NCBI GenBank assembly: GCA_945878965.1
Contig: CAMCUJ010000085.1
Location: 1-6,435, forward strand
DNA: 6,435 nucleotides
Direction: 5' to 3'
Source of the DNA: an uncultured Clostridia bacterium
GTDB lineage: Bacteria > Bacillota > Clostridia > Monoglobales > Monoglobaceae
The translations under genes were made by a program, and so were the position numbers. Of the stretch, positions 5,922-6,435 are shown piece by piece (within the stretch, counting starts at the first letter, position 1; each line of letters opens with the position of its first letter). The notes under the pieces are model-generated. The model was not told where the DNA came from and did no database searches. It worked only from the letters and a program-made list of their open reading frames with translations.

Positions 5922-6323
5922 ATGGTTATTTCAAAAATAAGCACCACTGTAAATTCGGATATTAAAAAGGTGTGGAATGTGGTAACCGATTTTGAAAACT
6001 ATTTATGGAGAAGCGATTTAAGCGGATGTAAAATTATTGAGAGAGGTAAAAGCTTTGCGGAATATACGCCTTCGGGTTATGAAACTATATTTACGATTAC
6101 GGAGTTTAAGCCGTTTGAAAGATTTGAGTTAATTATTGAAAACAGTAACATCAGCGGTCGTTTTACAGGTGTTTTTACTGAGAATGAAAATGGCGGAACA
6201 GTTATTGAATTTACTGAGGAAGCTAAAGCTAAAAAGGTTATATTGAACTTGATTTTAAAAATATATTTAAAGAAACAGCAAAAAAGGTATTTACGGGATT
6301 TAGAAAGAGCTTTGGAATTTTAA
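5922..6323 (+). CDS. SRPBCC (START/polyketide cyclase-like) family protein
   Basis: This small cytoplasmic protein is predicted to have the SRPBCC helix-grip fold, which forms a deep pocket for hydrophobic ligands. The ligand and role are unknown. From Met at 5922 it is 133 residues. It begins with a strand (VISKISTTVNSDI), then the family hallmark IKKVWNVVTDFENYLWRSDL (14-33), then strands around FAEYTPSG, ETIFTITEF, RFELIIEN, GRFTGVFTEN and GGTVIEFTEEA. A long C-terminal amphipathic helix (about 103-131) closes the fold. In-frame ATGs also exist at 5889 and 5913. AGGAG at 5907-5911 is 10 nt before 5922 but only 1 nt before 5913, and 5889 has no ribosome binding site, so 5922 fits best. There is no evident functional link to the flagellar genes upstream, and it may have its own promoter. 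Confidence 0.75.
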   Translation: MVISKISTTVNSDIKKVWNVVTDFENYLWRSDLSGCKIIERGKSFAEYTPSGYETIFTITEFKPFERFELIIENSNISGRFTGVFTENENGGTVIEFTEEAKAKKVILNLILKIYLKKQQKRYLRDLERALEF

Positions 6324-6360
6324 ATCTTTTAAAGATTTAAAATTCGAAAGTTAATTTTTA
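6315..6360 (+). terminator. Perfect AT-rich inverted repeat over the stop codon, probable terminator
   Basis: The 15-nt arm GAATTTTAAATCTTT (6315-6329) is the exact reverse complement of AAAGATTTAAAATTC (6331-6345), with one base between them. The realistic hairpin has about 13 pairs and a small loop. A T-rich stretch (TTAATTTTTA, 6351-6360) follows a few bases later. The left arm contains the last codons and the TAA (6321-6323) of the SRPBCC gene. The symmetry is far beyond chance for AT-rich DNA, but the stem has only two G-C pairs and the gap to the T tract weakens the terminator call. The remaining 75 nt to the window edge show no gene. The final GGTGGTGAG (6425-6433) could be a ribosome binding site for a gene starting beyond the edge. 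Confidence 0.55.
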
Positions 6361-6435
6361 CTGTTTGTATTATAAATTACGATTTTAGAAGTTATATTAT
6401 TTAAATACTTAGGAATATGATTCTGGTGGTGAGTT

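Overview
The window is AT-rich DNA (frequent ATA and AGA codons) that carries a flagellar motor and switch operon followed by one unrelated small gene. Two features point to a Firmicute, most likely of class Clostridia. One is a FliY-type switch protein (CheC-like phosphatase domains plus a FliN domain). The other is the gene order flgE-flbD-motA-motB-fliL-fliM-fliY. The sequence alone does not give a genus.

Layout: positions 1-49 hold the last codons of an upstream gene, possibly flgD by synteny and weak C-terminal resemblance. The 274 nt that follow are non-coding. They contain a weak hairpin (118-152) and a very good vegetative promoter with an extended -10 element (196-224). All genes lie on the + strand: flgE (short hook protein), flbD/swrD, motA, motB, fliL, fliM (GTG start) and fliY. 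Gaps between these genes are 0-37 nt, and fliM and fliY overlap by 35 nt, so the block reads as one transcription unit with translational coupling at motA/motB and fliM/fliY. The next 253 nt contain a GC-rich hairpin (5752-5772). Then comes a small SRPBCC/START-fold gene whose best start is 5922, with a perfect AT-rich inverted repeat over its stop codon that could act as a terminator.

How the genes work together: FlgE builds the hook, and MotA/MotB form the ion-driven stator. FliL is a stator-associated protein, and FlbD/SwrD is a small factor linked to motor torque in Bacillus. FliM and FliY form the C-ring switch that binds CheY-P, and FliY should also dephosphorylate it. Both predicted phosphatase centres of FliY are intact.

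I see no undescribed biological system here. The details most worth a second look are: a FliL that carries a lipoprotein signal instead of an ordinary membrane anchor; a Tyr-Pro repeat linker in FliY; a degenerate GGXG motif in FliM; PomB-like features in the MotB membrane helix; and an operon that stops after fliY, where the Bacillus operon continues with cheY and the export genes.
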